Source: Paracoccus fistulariae
GTDB lineage: Bacteria; Pseudomonadota; Alphaproteobacteria; Rhodobacterales; Rhodobacteraceae
Length of the DNA: 64,000 nucleotides
Direction: 5' to 3'
Assembly: GCF_028553785.1 (NCBI RefSeq)
Contig: NZ_CP067136.1
Location: forward strand, 2,788,501-2,852,500
How positions within the stretch are numbered: the stretch's first letter is position 1; each line of letters opens with the position of its first letter. The position numbers and the translations under genes were made by a program. The notes beneath the pieces are model-generated. The model saw only the letters and a program-made list of their open reading frames with translations, had not been told where the DNA came from and did no database searches. Of the stretch, positions 1 to 8,335 are shown in pieces.

Positions 1-1
1 A

Positions 2-544
2 GCTCTGACCGCGCATGTCAAGGACGAGTTGGGCGAAACGTTGGGGAAATATTCTCAGCGTCCGACCGATGCGGCGGTTACCTTTTCAAAGGACGCGCAT
101 GAGTATTTGTGTGACGCCGTTGTGCACCTGTCCACCGGTCTGACGGTTCAGGCACGCGCCCACGCGACCGAGATTTACGCTGCTTTCGACGCGTGCAGGG
201 AAAAGATGGACAAGCAATTGCGCCGCTACAAGCGGCGGTTGAAGGACCATCAGAAGGACAGGTCGGAGCCTGTTGAATTCGGGGCGGCTGACATGTATGT
301 GCTTGCCGCTGAAGATGATGAATGGGAGGCCAAGGACGGCAGTCTGGAGCCGATCATCATCGCCGAAATGGAGGCGCGCGTGCCGACGCTGTCGGTCGGC
401 GATGCCGTTATGCAGATGGAGCTGGCTGGAACGCCGCTGCTGGTGTTCCGCAATGAAAAACATGGCGGCGTGAATGTTGTCCATCGTCGTGATGATGGCA
501 ATGTCGGCTGGATCGACCCGCGCGGCACCGGAACGGTGCAATAA
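2..544 (+). CDS. hpf: Ribosome hibernation promoting factor, long form (5' end outside window)
   Basis: The reading frame is open from the first complete codon, so the N-terminus lies upstream of the window. The visible part begins inside the first ribosome-binding domain (VKDELGETLGKYS..., ending in KQLRRYKRRLKDH) and continues through a linker into a C-terminal domain with the hallmark VMQMELAGTPLLVFRNEKHG and GWIDP. This two-domain layout is the long HPF that dimerises 70S ribosomes into inactive 100S particles in stationary phase. ptsN follows 74 bases downstream, the usual hpf-ptsN pairing in alphaproteobacteria. The family call is secure; the start codon cannot be seen. Confidence 0.93.
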   Translation, partial: ALTAHVKDELGETLGKYSQRPTDAAVTFSKDAHEYLCDAVVHLSTGLTVQARAHATEIYAAFDACREKMDKQLRRYKRRLKDHQKDRSEPVEFGAADMYVLAAEDDEWEAKDGSLEPIIIAEMEARVPTLSVGDAVMQMELAGTPLLVFRNEKHGGVNVVHRRDDGNVGWIDPRGTGTVQ

Positions 545-571
545 GCCGTGTGTAACGCCTGAAAACTGAGA

Positions 572-595
572 CGCCCCCGTCCTTGTGCGGGGGCG
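572..595. terminator. GC-rich hairpin between hpf and ptsN
   Basis: A perfect 8-bp stem (CGCCCCCG with CGGGGGCG) encloses an 8-base loop. There is no T-run on either strand, so it may be an attenuating or mRNA-stabilising hairpin rather than a classical intrinsic terminator. Confidence 0.5.
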
Positions 596-618
596 AACAG
601 CTTGGGAAAGACACAATA

Positions 619-1083
619 ATGCATCTAAGCGAAATCCTAAAGCCGGGCGCCGTGCGTTCTTTGGCGCAGGTGACCTCGAAAAAGCGACTGTTTCAGGAAT
701 TGTCCGAGCTGGCCCAGTCCGAATACGGGCTGAATGCCTCTGAGGTTCTGGATGCGCTGCAAGAGCGGGAAAGCCTGGGGCCGACCGGGGTTGGCCAGGG
801 GGTGGCGCTGCCGCATGCCCGGCTGCACGGGCTGGATCAGGTCGTGGGCCTGTTCATCCGGCTGGAAAAGCCGCTGGATTTCGACGCTGTGGACCGCCAG
901 CCGGTCGACCTGATCTTTGCCCTTCTGGCGCCCGAAAGCAGCGGCGTCGATCATCTCAAGGCGCTGGCGCTGGTGTCGCGGACGCTGCGGGATGCTGATT
1001 TAAGAAGCAAACTGCGCGCAAATGACGATCCGACGGCCCTTCACGCCGTCTTGTCCGCCGCTCAGGGCATCAAAGCCGCCTGA
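619..1083 (+). CDS. ptsN: PTS IIA-like nitrogen regulatory protein PtsN
   Basis: A 154-residue protein of the EIIA-Ntr family. It receives phosphate from NPr in the regulatory PTS branch and adjusts potassium transport and nitrogen/carbon responses. The active-site context GVGQGVALPHARL carries the phosphorylatable histidine at about residue 66. The length fits the family. I chose the ATG at 619 because the protein then begins MHLSEILKP, as is usual. An upstream in-frame start at 583 would place the N-terminus inside the intergenic hairpin. Confidence 0.92.
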   Translation: MHLSEILKPGAVRSLAQVTSKKRLFQELSELAQSEYGLNASEVLDALQERESLGPTGVGQGVALPHARLHGLDQVVGLFIRLEKPLDFDAVDRQPVDLIFALLAPESSGVDHLKALALVSRTLRDADLRSKLRANDDPTALHAVLSAAQGIKAA

Positions 1084-1146
1084 GTATTTTGCTTTGGTCC
1101 GATTCGGCCCTATATTGTCTCCGTAGGACCTAGGGGAGGGCCTGAT

Positions 1147-1332
1147 ATGAAGAAACACGACCTAGAGCAAGTTCACGCGGGCAATGCGCGCTTGCGTGAA
1201 TTTACCCGGCAAGAGCGCGAATCCGGCGTCCATCCTTATATCGCCGCGCTGCGCTCTCGTCCCAAGGACAGGCCTGCAGACGGGCGCAAACTGTCCGAAT
1301 ACACCCGGATCGAGCGCGGCTACGAAACCTGA
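1147..1332 (+). CDS. Small conserved-looking hypothetical protein
   Basis: A 61-residue, very charged protein without membrane segments or a recognisable domain. A good Shine-Dalgarno (AGGGGAGG at about 1132-1139) precedes the ATG, and a terminator-like hairpin lies downstream at 1401-1430, so this reads as a genuine single-gene unit. I do not recognise a function. It is the last clearly chromosomal gene before the IS-rich island. Confidence 0.6.
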   Translation: MKKHDLEQVHAGNARLREFTRQERESGVHPYIAALRSRPKDRPADGRKLSEYTRIERGYET

Positions 1333-1400
1333 CCGTATCCTTGCCACGGGTGGGCGCGGCAGATCGCCGCGCCACAGATCATGCTTTTGAAAACAGGTAA

Positions 1401-1430
1401 GCGCGGCCGCCGTTGGGCAGGCCGCGCTTT
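1401..1430 (+). terminator. Probable intrinsic terminator
   Basis: Perfect 8-bp stem GCGCGGCC/GGCCGCGC with an 11-base loop followed by TTT. It lies downstream of the 61-residue gene and just before the first IS element. Confidence 0.6.
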
Positions 1431-1546
1431 GCTGTCAGAGCCGGGAGGTATTTAGAGCTTGTCAGTTTTTGACGGAATCGAAAGGGGATTCCCCATTGGG
1501 TTCTCATATGATTCAGAATCCCTACTGGAGAGGGAGGCCAGCATGG

Positions 1547-1927
1547 ATGACGAGAGCCTTTTCGAATGACCTCAGAGAGCGTGCGGTGACTGCGATGCAG
1601 TCTGGCGAAAGTTGCCGCAGTGTTGCCGCGCGGTTCGGGGTTGCGCCCTCAAGTGTGGTGAAGTGGACAGACCGGGCGCGACGGACCGGTTCGGTCAGTC
1701 CGGCGAAGATGGGCGGGTATCGTCGCCCTCTTCTTGAACCGCACCGGGACTGGCTCCTTGAGCAGGTGCTCCGCTGTCCCCATGTGACCCTCGCCGGTCT
1801 GCAGGGCCTTCTGGCAGACCGCGGCGTGTCGGTCAGCCATGACACCGTGTGGCGGTTTCTGCGCAACTGCGGGTTCAGTTTCAACAAAAGACGCTGGTCG
1901 CGGATGAGCGCGAACGCCCGGATGTAA
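1547..1927 (+). CDS. IS630 transposase, N-terminal part (orfA)
   Basis: Helix-turn-helix DNA-binding half of an IS630 transposase, starting MTRAFSNDLRERAV and with a clear HTH (SCRSVAARFGVAPSSVVKW). The ATG at 1547 gives the family N-terminus; the more upstream in-frame starts lie in the element's end. The frame ends at 1927, but the catalytic half continues in the -1 frame from about 1885 (CAACAAAAG stretch). That fits the ribosomal frameshift usual in this family. Confidence 0.8.
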   Translation: MTRAFSNDLRERAVTAMQSGESCRSVAARFGVAPSSVVKWTDRARRTGSVSPAKMGGYRRPLLEPHRDWLLEQVLRCPHVTLAGLQGLLADRGVSVSHDTVWRFLRNCGFSFNKRRWSRMSANARM

Positions 1928-2510
1928 AGCGCCGCCGCGAGACGAGAAATATCCGCCGGTGGCAGCGGCATCAGGGCAGGATTGATCCCGCCCGGCTGGT
2001 CTTCATCGACGAGACCTGGGTCAAGACCAACATGGCCCCGCTCCGGGGCTGGGGGCCGAAGGGTGAGCGGCTGCCGGGTGCAGCTCCTTTCGGTCACTGG
2101 ACTACCTCAACCTTCATCGCGGCCTTGCGCCACGACAGGATCGACGCACCATGGGTGCTTGACGGCCCCGTGAACGGCGACATCTTCCGCACCTGTGTCG
2201 AGCGCGGGCTGGTCCCGACGCTCAATGCTGGCGACATCGTCGTGATGGACAACCTCGGCAGCCACAAAGCCAGGCTGTCCGCCAGGCCATTCGCGCTGCC
2301 CGAGCACATCTATTGTTTCTGCCGCCCTACAGCCCGGATCTGAACCCTATCGAGCAGGCCTTCTCCAAGCTCAAACACTGGATGCGAGACGCTGGTGCAA
2401 GAACACGCGACACACTCTGGAGGACCGTCGGTACCATCATGGGCCGTTTCACACCCGAAGAATGCGAAAACGACTTCCAAAACGCCGGGTATGCTTCCGC
2501 TAAAGGCTGA
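1849..2510 (+). pseudogene. IS630 transposase, catalytic part (orfB), frameshifted
   Basis: The DDE domain is readable as VFIDETWVKTNM (first D), VVMDNLGSHK (second D) and SPDLNPIEQAFSKLK (E). The first two lie in one frame (to about 2270) and the last in another. One base appears to be missing at about 2270-2274: restoring a G gives the continuous sequence SHK-G-QAVRQAIRAARAHLL. This break is separate from the orfA/orfB frameshift, so the copy is probably inactive. Confidence 0.8.
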
Positions 2511-2519
2511 AACGCTCTA

Positions 2520-2685
2520 GCGGCGACAGCGTGACTTCCGGCTCGCCCGGTTCGCCATCGCGCAGGATCAGCAGACCCTCTGGCGGCACGCGTTCGGGCA
2601 GGACGTCGCCGCGTAGGGTGGTCGCTGGTAGCGCCGATAGCCGAGTGCGCAGGGCAGTAACGACAGTTTCGCGCAAGGTTGTCAT
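2520..2685 (-). pseudogene. Phage tail-region gene remnant, 3' end lost to IS630
   Basis: Begins MTTLRETVVTALRTRLSA and reads ...LPERVPPEGLLILRDGEPG before running into the IS630 right end. It resembles the small protein found between DUF6441 and tail-tube genes in Rhodobacteraceae prophages, where annotation pipelines often call it acyl-CoA transferase; that enzymatic name should not be trusted. Only about 55 codons survive. No continuation of the gene is visible on the other side of the IS. Confidence 0.55.
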
Positions 2686-3167
2686 GTATGGGGCTCCACT
2701 GTTGCGCATCAAACCGCAACATTGGCCCGAGCCAATTGATGCGGCTTCAAGTATCTAGGCTTCCGCAAGGACCATACTGAATACTTTTGACGATCTCAAA
2801 GTGTCGATTCGTGCAACCTCCAACTATCTTTCATTATCTTCAGGAGATTTTTCTGGCGCTTCTTCACGACCATCGGCGTCCACTCATCTTCGCCTAGCAC
2901 CTGCGTTGTCAGACCATAGGACGATACATTTTCTCGGCCCGCAAAATAGGCATTACATTTCTTCTTGAAAGGATAGTTCTGAGCAAGCGAGTTTCGGCGC
3001 TTGTTCAGTGGCAGGAGGTTGCCGATCTTATGCACCCATAGGGCACGTATATCTTCATCCGGCCATAGTTCGGCCCATTCACTATTTTCATTAACGGTCT
3101 GCGGTGACCTGCCCCGGGATTTTTCCTCCAGATGCGATTAGAGTCCGGCCCAACTTGAGGACGGACA

Positions 3168-3434
3168 ATGAAGCGAACGAGATTCACGGACGAACAGATC
3201 ATCGGCATCCTGGCAGAGCATGAGGCAGGCGCGAAGTGCGCTGACCTGTGCCGGAAGCACGGCATGTCGGAAGGCACCTTCTACAACTGGAAGGCCAAGT
3301 TTGGCGGCATGACGGTGTCGGAGGCGAAGCGGCTGAAGGGGCTCGAGGATGAGAACGCCAAGCTGAAGAAGCTGCTGGCCGAGCAGATGCTGGATCTGGC
3401 GGCGATGAAGGACCTGGTTGCAAAAAAGTGGTAG
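3168..3434 (+). CDS. IS3-family transposase OrfA
   Basis: An 88-residue HTH_8-type DNA-binding protein: the HTH lies in [17 protein letters not shown]...[15 protein letters not shown], followed by a leucine-zipper-like segment ([20 protein letters not shown]). It ends just past a slippery A-AAA-AAG at 3422-3428, where a -1 shift would fuse it to OrfB. It recognises the element's ends. Confidence 0.9.
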   Translation: MKRTRFTDEQIIGILAEHEAGAKCADLCRKHGMSEGTFYNWKAKFGGMTVSEAKRLKGLEDENAKLKKLLAEQMLDLAAMKDLVAKKW

Positions 3435-4357
3435 GGCCCGCCGTGAAGCGTGAAGCCGTTGCGTATCTTCGGGCCGAGCATGGCCTCTCGGAACGGCGGG
3501 CCTGTCACATCGTCGGCGCGGATCGAACGATGATCCGCTATCGATCCCGACGCGCGCCGGATACGGCGTTACGCGGTCGGTTGCGGGACTTGGCCAACGA
3601 GCGCCGGCGGTTCGGTTACCGGCGCTTGTTCGTATTGCTGCGCCGCGAGGGCGAGCCCTCGGGGATCAATCGGATCTATCGGCTCTACCGCGAAGAAGGG
3701 CTGACGGTGCGCAAGCGGAAGGCGCGGCGCAAGGCGGTCGGAACACGGGCCCCTATCCTGGTCGAGGCGCGGCCCAATGCACGCTGGTCGCTGGATTTCG
3801 TCCATGACCAGTTCGATTGCGGGCGAAGATTCCGGGTGCTGAACATCGTCGATGACGTGACCCGGGAATGTTTGGCGGCGATCCCGGACACCTCAATCTC
3901 GGGGCGGCGCGTGGCGCGAGAACTGGCCGCCCTGATCGAACGCCGCGGAAAGCCCGGGATGATCGTCTCTGACAACGGCACCGAACTGACCAGTAACGCG
4001 ATCTTAACCTTTGCCGCCGATCGCGACATTGAGTGGCATTACATCGCCCCGGGCAAGCCGATGCAGAACGGATTTGTGGAAAGTTTCAACGGGCGGATGC
4101 GGGACGAGCTGCTCAACGAGACCATGTTCCGCAACCTGGCCCATGCCCGTATCGTGATCGCCGCCTGGGCTGCCGACTACAACACCGAACGCCCGCACTC
4201 GGCCTTGGACTACCAGACCCCGGCTGACTACGCGCGGACCCTGACCGCCGCAATCGCCCGCCCCGCTGCGCGAGATGAAAGCTCCGCGCGTCGGGCGATT
4301 GCTCAACCTGCGCCAATTGGCGTAAACACTAACCGGGCTCCGGTCGCGGCTGGATGA
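3428..4357 (+). CDS. IS3-family transposase OrfB (DDE integrase)
   Basis: 309 codons in the -1 frame relative to OrfA, so normally made as an OrfAB fusion by frameshifting at 3422-3428. The rve catalytic core is complete: D in [11 protein letters not shown] in MIVSDNGTE and E in [15 protein letters not shown]. No internal stop or frameshift is visible, so this element may still be active. Confidence 0.9.
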   Translation: MVGPAVKREAVAYLRAEHGLSERRACHIVGADRTMIRYRSRRAPDTALRGRLRDLANERRRFGYRRLFVLLRREGEPSGINRIYRLYREEGLTVRKRKARRKAVGTRAPILVEARPNARWSLDFVHDQFDCGRRFRVLNIVDDVTRECLAAIPDTSISGRRVARELAALIERRGKPGMIVSDNGTELTSNAILTFAADRDIEWHYIAPGKPMQNGFVESFNGRMRDELLNETMFRNLAHARIVIAAWAADYNTERPHSALDYQTPADYARTLTAAIARPAARDESSARRAIAQPAPIGVNTNRAPVAAG

Positions 4358-5794
4358 AAGTTCAGGGGCAGGTCAGCGGCAGTACATGCTCGATCGTCAG
4401 AATCTTCGGGTCGTAGATAGCGCCCCTGTCGACTAAGAAAGAGTCGAGGCGTAGCATGATGTAGCTGCGCCTGCGTGGCATGAGTTGGTAAACGTTTCCG
4501 TCAAGCACATCCACGAACTCATTGATTTCATCTTGATCAAGTTCCAGGTAGGTTATGTTGGCGGCACATTCGCCGTCCTCAATTTCCTTGAGGACCTCCG
4601 CGAAGGCTTCGATCCTGTCATTCACATTAACTCTACACGCAAGCATATAGGCTGACAGACGTTCTAAGCGCTGGAAGAAGGCGAGTATTTCTGCAGGATC
4701 GTCCTTCCAACGCGACATAAAGGCTATGGCAGGTGGAACCCAATCCGAGAAATCAAGTCTGTTAAGCCAAGTCAGGAGCTCGTTGACCTCTGTCGAACGT
4801 TCTTCAGCCACGTATGATCCTGTACGGATCATGTTGAATGCGCTAGCATAAGGTTTGAGTATATCTTTGACGAACTTTCTTGGATCGGGGTTTTTACCCA
4901 ATACGTGTTGACGAAATTCTTCTAGTAAGGATTTTCGCGCCTTCTCTTTGGCATAGATCATACGAATATGTGAGAACAAATCGTTGAAGCCATCCCGGCC
5001 GAGATCGACTTCCATTTTTTCCCATTCATCGCTTATCTTGTTTTTATCAGCGGCTGGAACGGTCCCGATAATATCGGCCTTTATAATATCGGTTGGCTGA
5101 AGCTCCATACCACGACTGTTCATAACTGAAAAGACCCGGAGCGCAGATTCCCTATTTGGTGTTGACACAGCCACGAGATAGCAGCGACCAAGAATGAACT
5201 GAATGAATTTTACGAGCGCATCTTCGTCATCGGTAAACGCATCCTCTACCGCGGTTCGAAAATAGGCTGTGTTCGCTTGGATATTCCTTTGAGCGTCATT
5301 ATCGAGTCCAGAGCCATCCAAGCGGCCAAGATCATCTAGGCGCCACTCTTGAACATATTTGCGAAAGAACTCATTATCACGTTCGCGAAGTGTGAGGCGC
5401 GGTTTCGCCTCTAGCCCTTCCCATTTGTTGCCGGGCTCGATTACATATGTTTTGAGGTTCTTTTTTGCTCGATGTCCTCCTCGGTTTCGCCCGCCAGGAA
5501 GTCGACTAGAACAGCGAGCAAAATTGTCAGTGTCGTCAGGCGTTGTTGACCATCGATCACCTCCGCCTTCGGCGCATCGTCATTTTTGATCAAAACAACG
5601 CTGCCGAGAAAGTATCCCTCATCTGGAGCAGCTTGAGAAAAGTCCTTTAGATCTTGAAAAAGGTTCTGTGCTTGGTCGATCTCCCAAGCATACGGGCGTT
5701 GATATCGTGGTATTATAAACTCGAAATCTGAACTAAATATCTTAGCAAGCGGATATTCTGAGCCAGATATTTTTTCGTCAATGCTATTCCCCAA

Positions 5795-5940
5795 TACTAA
5801 TTCAAACTTCGAAAAGGCCAGTAAAGGCCTCGCCTAGCGCGCTGATCAAACCAGCTGCTGCCTACACTTGGCGATAATGGATGTCGAAGCGAAGTTTCGC
5901 AATGCTGCAACTAACACCGTTCTTAACAGTAGCAGTCGAG
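5795..5940. other. Intergenic gap between phage tail gene and restriction gene
   Basis: About 145 bases, less GC-rich than the phage genes beside it. The only visible structure is short inverted stretches such as GGCC AGTAAA GGCC near 5816-5829. It probably holds the promoter of the DUF262 gene, but I cannot define boxes. Confidence 0.4.
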
Positions 5941-6573
5941 TCAGGCTGAACGCCCCTCCACCCATTTCGCCGCGATCCGTCCCGGCACCGCATCCGCCGC
6001 CCGTTCCGCATCCCTTGCCAGATCCAGCCGCCTGGGCAGCCTGATCTGGGGCACCAGCAGGAAGATCGGCACGGTGGCCCGCCTGCGCCCGGTCTTCGAT
6101 CTGGACGCCACCGCGCTGCCCTTGGTGTTCAGCCGACCCTCGGCGACCAGCAGGCTCGGCCCGCGCCTGCGATAGACGAAGCGGAGCCGCAGCCCTGTCC
6201 GTCTTTCCCATTCGCCGGGGGTGATCCGCCCGCCGCGCAGGGATTTTCCGGCGGCTTCCGTTGGGATCGCCAGCCAGAAGCCGTCGCGGGACCGGATCAG
6301 CGGCCCGGAATTATGGGCGCCGATGATCACCCGGGCCTTGGACCAGACCAGCGCGGTGGCGTTCAGGCTGTCGCCCGCCTTGGGATAGGTGGTGTTGCGG
6401 ATTGAGTTTGCCAGCCTGCGCCCGAGCCCCGCCCCGGTGATCTGCCCGCGCCATGCAGTCTTGAGGCCCGCGCCTGCCTCGCGCATCGCGCCGGTCACGG
6501 CCTTTTCGCCCGCCGTGATCTCGGCCTGCATCATGGCGACGAGGTCGGGATCGATATCCAGCTTCAGCCTCAT
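5941..6573 (-). CDS. Phage tail-completion-like protein (DUF6441 family)
   Basis: A 210-residue protein beginning MRLKLDIDPDLVAMM, basic and without membrane segments. It resembles the DUF6441 family found directly after head-tail joining genes in Rhodobacteraceae prophages. Its start overlaps the stop of the upstream head-tail gene by four bases (ATGA, 6570-6573), as in a packed phage late operon. Function is probably in head-tail or tail assembly; I infer this from position only. It looks intact. Confidence 0.65.
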   Translation of the reverse strand: MRLKLDIDPDLVAMMQAEITAGEKAVTGAMREAGAGLKTAWRGQITGAGLGRRLANSIRNTTYPKAGDSLNATALVWSKARVIIGAHNSGPLIRSRDGFWLAIPTEAAGKSLRGGRITPGEWERRTGLRLRFVYRRRGPSLLVAEGRLNTKGSAVASRSKTGRRRATVPIFLLVPQIRLPRRLDLARDAERAADAVPGRIAAKWVEGRSA

Positions 6574-6884
6574 GCCGGGACCAGTTCCACCGTCCAGATC
6601 AGCCGGTCGCGGTCGCGGATCGGTTCGCCCTGGACGGCAAAGCTCTCTGTGCCGATGACGATCAGATCGCCCGGCCGGGGATCGGGGAGATCGCTGACCC
6701 GGATATCGGCGCTGAGGGTCTCGGACAGGATCCGCGCCGATCCGTACTCGGTGATCCGGTCCGGCGTGCGGCGGATAAGGCGGATCGGCCGTTCCTCCGA
6801 TGTGCCTCCGGCGATCCAGACAGCAGATACCGACATGTCGGGATGGCCAAAGATGCGGTCCATGGCGGCGCTGAAGGCATTCAT
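6570..6884 (-). CDS. Phage head-tail joining protein (lambda gpFII-like)
   Basis: A 104-residue protein starting MNAFSAAMDRIFGHPDMSVS, with a beta-rich C-terminus (DLIVIGTESFAVQGEPIRD). This pattern is typical of the Phage_attach/gpFII group that forms the connector between head and tail; in databases it is sometimes labelled ATP-binding sugar transporter-like. It lies 6 bases after the capsid gene remnant and overlaps the next gene. Apparently intact. Confidence 0.65.
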   Translation of the reverse strand: MNAFSAAMDRIFGHPDMSVSAVWIAGGTSEERPIRLIRRTPDRITEYGSARILSETLSADIRVSDLPDPRPGDLIVIGTESFAVQGEPIRDRDRLIWTVELVPA

Positions 6885-6890
6885 GGCCGG

Positions 6891-7271
6891 TCAGTTCGAA
6901 CTGTGCAGCCGGATCGCCAGACGCGGGCGCTTGTTCACCGGCGGGATCGAAGCCTCGGTCATTAGATCGATCCAGCGGCCCTTGGGATCGAGATGCTGAC
7001 GGGCATAGAGTGGCAACCCGATGGTATTGGCGGTTTCCAGCAGGTTGGCCGGACCGCCATAGGTGGTGAAGGTGTCCATGGTGCCGGTCGGGAACGCGAT
7101 GCCCTCGTTCGCGGGAACCAGCCGCTCGCTGGCTTTCGAGGACAGCGTCACCGCGCCCGCATATTCCTCGAAGAGGATGCCCGCGAAGGGGAAGTTGCGC
7201 CGGACATCCTGCCGGAGCGGCTGGGCGCCGGTCGCGGCATAGAACTTATACGCTTCCTCTGTCTTCGGATG
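6891..7271 (-). pseudogene. Phage major capsid protein (lambda gpE family), C-terminal fragment
   Basis: The C-terminal part of a gpE-type capsid protein: IAFPTGTMDTFTTYGGPAN, LLETANTIGLPLYARQ and a final basic strand (RPRLAIRL) match the family's end. The frame stays open upstream through HPKTEEAYKFYAATGAQ and then runs into the inverted repeat of an IS5-family element at 7272. The N-terminal part of the gene is missing from the window. Confidence 0.8.
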
Positions 7272-8325
7272 GGCATTGTTGCAGAAGTCGGCTTCAGGAC
7301 ATGATTGCCCTTTCCCCAGCTGAGTTCAGGCCACGCGTTCGATCTCGGCGGTGCCGAGGGCGTTGAAGCGGTTGATGAGAGCGATGCGGATGTGGATTTC
7401 GGCTGTCTGGCGGTCGGGGTCCCTCGAGGCGATCCGCTCGCCGAAGGATTTCAGGTTCCTCATCCGGGCCTCGACCCGGCTGCGGACATGATAGCCGGAC
7501 CACCTTTTCCAGATCGTCCGGCCGAGGCGCCGGGTTGCCCTCAGGATGTCGTTGCGGGCCAAGGCGGCGGGGCAATCTTCCTTCCAGAGGCGGCCGTTTC
7601 TGCGGATGGGAATGATCCCTGTGCCACCGCGCGCGAGGATCGCCGAATGGCAACGACGAGTGTCGAAGGCGCCATCACCGGTAACGGTGCCGATTTCCTC
7701 GTCTTCCGGGATCTGGTCCAGAAGATCAGGGAGCACGGGGCTGTCGCCCTCGCGGCTAGAGGTGAATTCCACCGCCCTGATGTCGCCGGTCGCCGTGTCC
7801 ATCGCCAGATGGACCTTGCGGTACTGGCGGCGGCGGTGGGTGCCATGCTTCCTCGCCAGCCACTCTCCGTCGCCCAGGAACTTGATCCCGGTGCTGTCCA
7901 CCAGCAGGTTCAGAGGGCCCGGAGCCCGGCGCGACGAAAGCTGGACCGCGATTGTCTTCTGGCGGCGGCTGAGCGTGGAGAAGTCCAGGACCGGCCAGTC
8001 CAGACCAGCCACCTTGAGGATGCTGGCGACCATTCCGGTCGTTTGCCGAAGCGGCAGGCCGAAGAGCACCTTGATCATCAGGCAGAACTGGATGGCGGCG
8101 TCGGAGAAGACCGGCGGACGTCCGGGCTTGCCTGCCTTCGGCGCAAGCCAGTCCATGTCCCGGTCTAGCCAGACGAGCAGCGATCCGCGCCGCTTCAGCG
8201 CGTCGTTATAGGATTTCCAGTTGGTCGTACGGTACCGGGCAGGTTCGGGCTTGCTCATGGCAGGCTCTTAACCCACCGGATTCACGCCGTGAATCCCGGA
8301 AGCTGATGAGTTCTGCAACAACGCC
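7272..8325 (-). mobile_element. IS5-family element, IS903 group
   Basis: 1,054 bp bounded by near-perfect inverted repeats: GGCATTGTTGCAGAA at 7272-7286 and GGCGTTGTTGCAGAA (reverse complement of 8311-8325). The flanking 9-mers (CTTCGGATG left, GACTGGAGG right) differ. The element thus lacks a target duplication, suggesting a recombination or adjacent deletion after insertion. It truncates the phage capsid gene on its left and abuts an IS427-like tail and IS256 on its right. Confidence 0.88.
7326..8258 (-). CDS. IS903-group transposase
   Basis: A 310-residue DDE transposase. Characteristic segments are NWKSYNDALKRRGSLLVWLD at the N-terminus, LLVDSTGIKFLGDGEW (first D), VTGDGAFDTRRCH (second D) and the Y-R-E type signature in YHVRSRVEARMRNLK (E). 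It occupies almost the whole element, has no internal stop, and may be functional. Confidence 0.92.
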   Translation of the reverse strand: MSKPEPARYRTTNWKSYNDALKRRGSLLVWLDRDMDWLAPKAGKPGRPPVFSDAAIQFCLMIKVLFGLPLRQTTGMVASILKVAGLDWPVLDFSTLSRRQKTIAVQLSSRRAPGPLNLLVDSTGIKFLGDGEWLARKHGTHRRRQYRKVHLAMDTATGDIRAVEFTSSREGDSPVLPDLLDQIPEDEEIGTVTGDGAFDTRRCHSAILARGGTGIIPIRRNGRLWKEDCPAALARNDILRATRRLGRTIWKRWSGYHVRSRVEARMRNLKSFGERIASRDPDRQTAEIHIRIALINRFNALGTAEIERVA

Positions 8326-8335
8326 GACTGGAGGA

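Larger units (their letters stand above)
1453..2519 (+). mobile_element. IS630-family insertion sequence, degenerate
   Basis: About 1.07 kb bounded by TA dinucleotides and imperfect inverted repeats. The left end begins TAGAGCTTGTCAG; the reverse complement of the right end begins TAGAGCGTTTCAG, and similarity continues for about 27 bp. TA targets, length and a DDE transposase in two frames fit IS630. The right end sits inside a phage gene remnant (2520-2685), while the left side is chromosomal. The element therefore probably marks a deletion that removed the rest of the prophage. Confidence 0.85.
3105..4375 (+). mobile_element. IS3-family element (IS407-like), apparently intact
   Basis: The inverted ends are TGACCTGCCCCGGGATTTTT at the left and, as reverse complement at the right, TGACCTGCCCCTGAACTTTC. 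A 4-bp direct repeat GCGG flanks the element at 3101-3104 and 4376-4379, as expected for the IS407 group. It carries overlapping orfA/orfB with a slippery A-run. Insertion is inside the DUF1524 part of the restriction gene. Confidence 0.9.
2796..5794 (-). pseudogene. GmrSD-like DUF262/DUF1524 restriction protein, split by an IS3 element and frameshifted
   Basis: The N-terminal DUF262 part (start TTG at 5794) shows IIPRYQRPYAWE and AEVIDGQQRLTTLTILLA, the nucleotide-binding ParB-like motif. The C-terminal DUF1524 HNH part starts at ILTIEHVLP near 4390 and resumes at 3104 with QTVNENSEWAELWPDED...HKIGNLLPL...KNLLKIMKDSWRL. The IS (3105-4375) is flanked by GCGG on both sides; removing it restores the ORF. 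A run of six A's on the coding strand (5461-5466) has lost one base, shifting the frame after EDIEQK. Repairing both gives 575 codons, the usual size. Such proteins cut modified phage DNA (type IV restriction). This copy cannot make a full protein. Confidence 0.85.

Noticed and set aside
7305..8211. Long plus-strand ORFs of 287 and 221 codons
   Set aside because: They lie antisense to the intact IS903-type transposase, are rich in Arg/Ser/Pro and match no family; they are shadows of the minus-strand gene.
7263..8334. Target-site duplication for the IS903-type element
   Set aside because: The 9-mers on either side (CTTCGGATG and GACTGGAGG) are different, so no duplication can be claimed.
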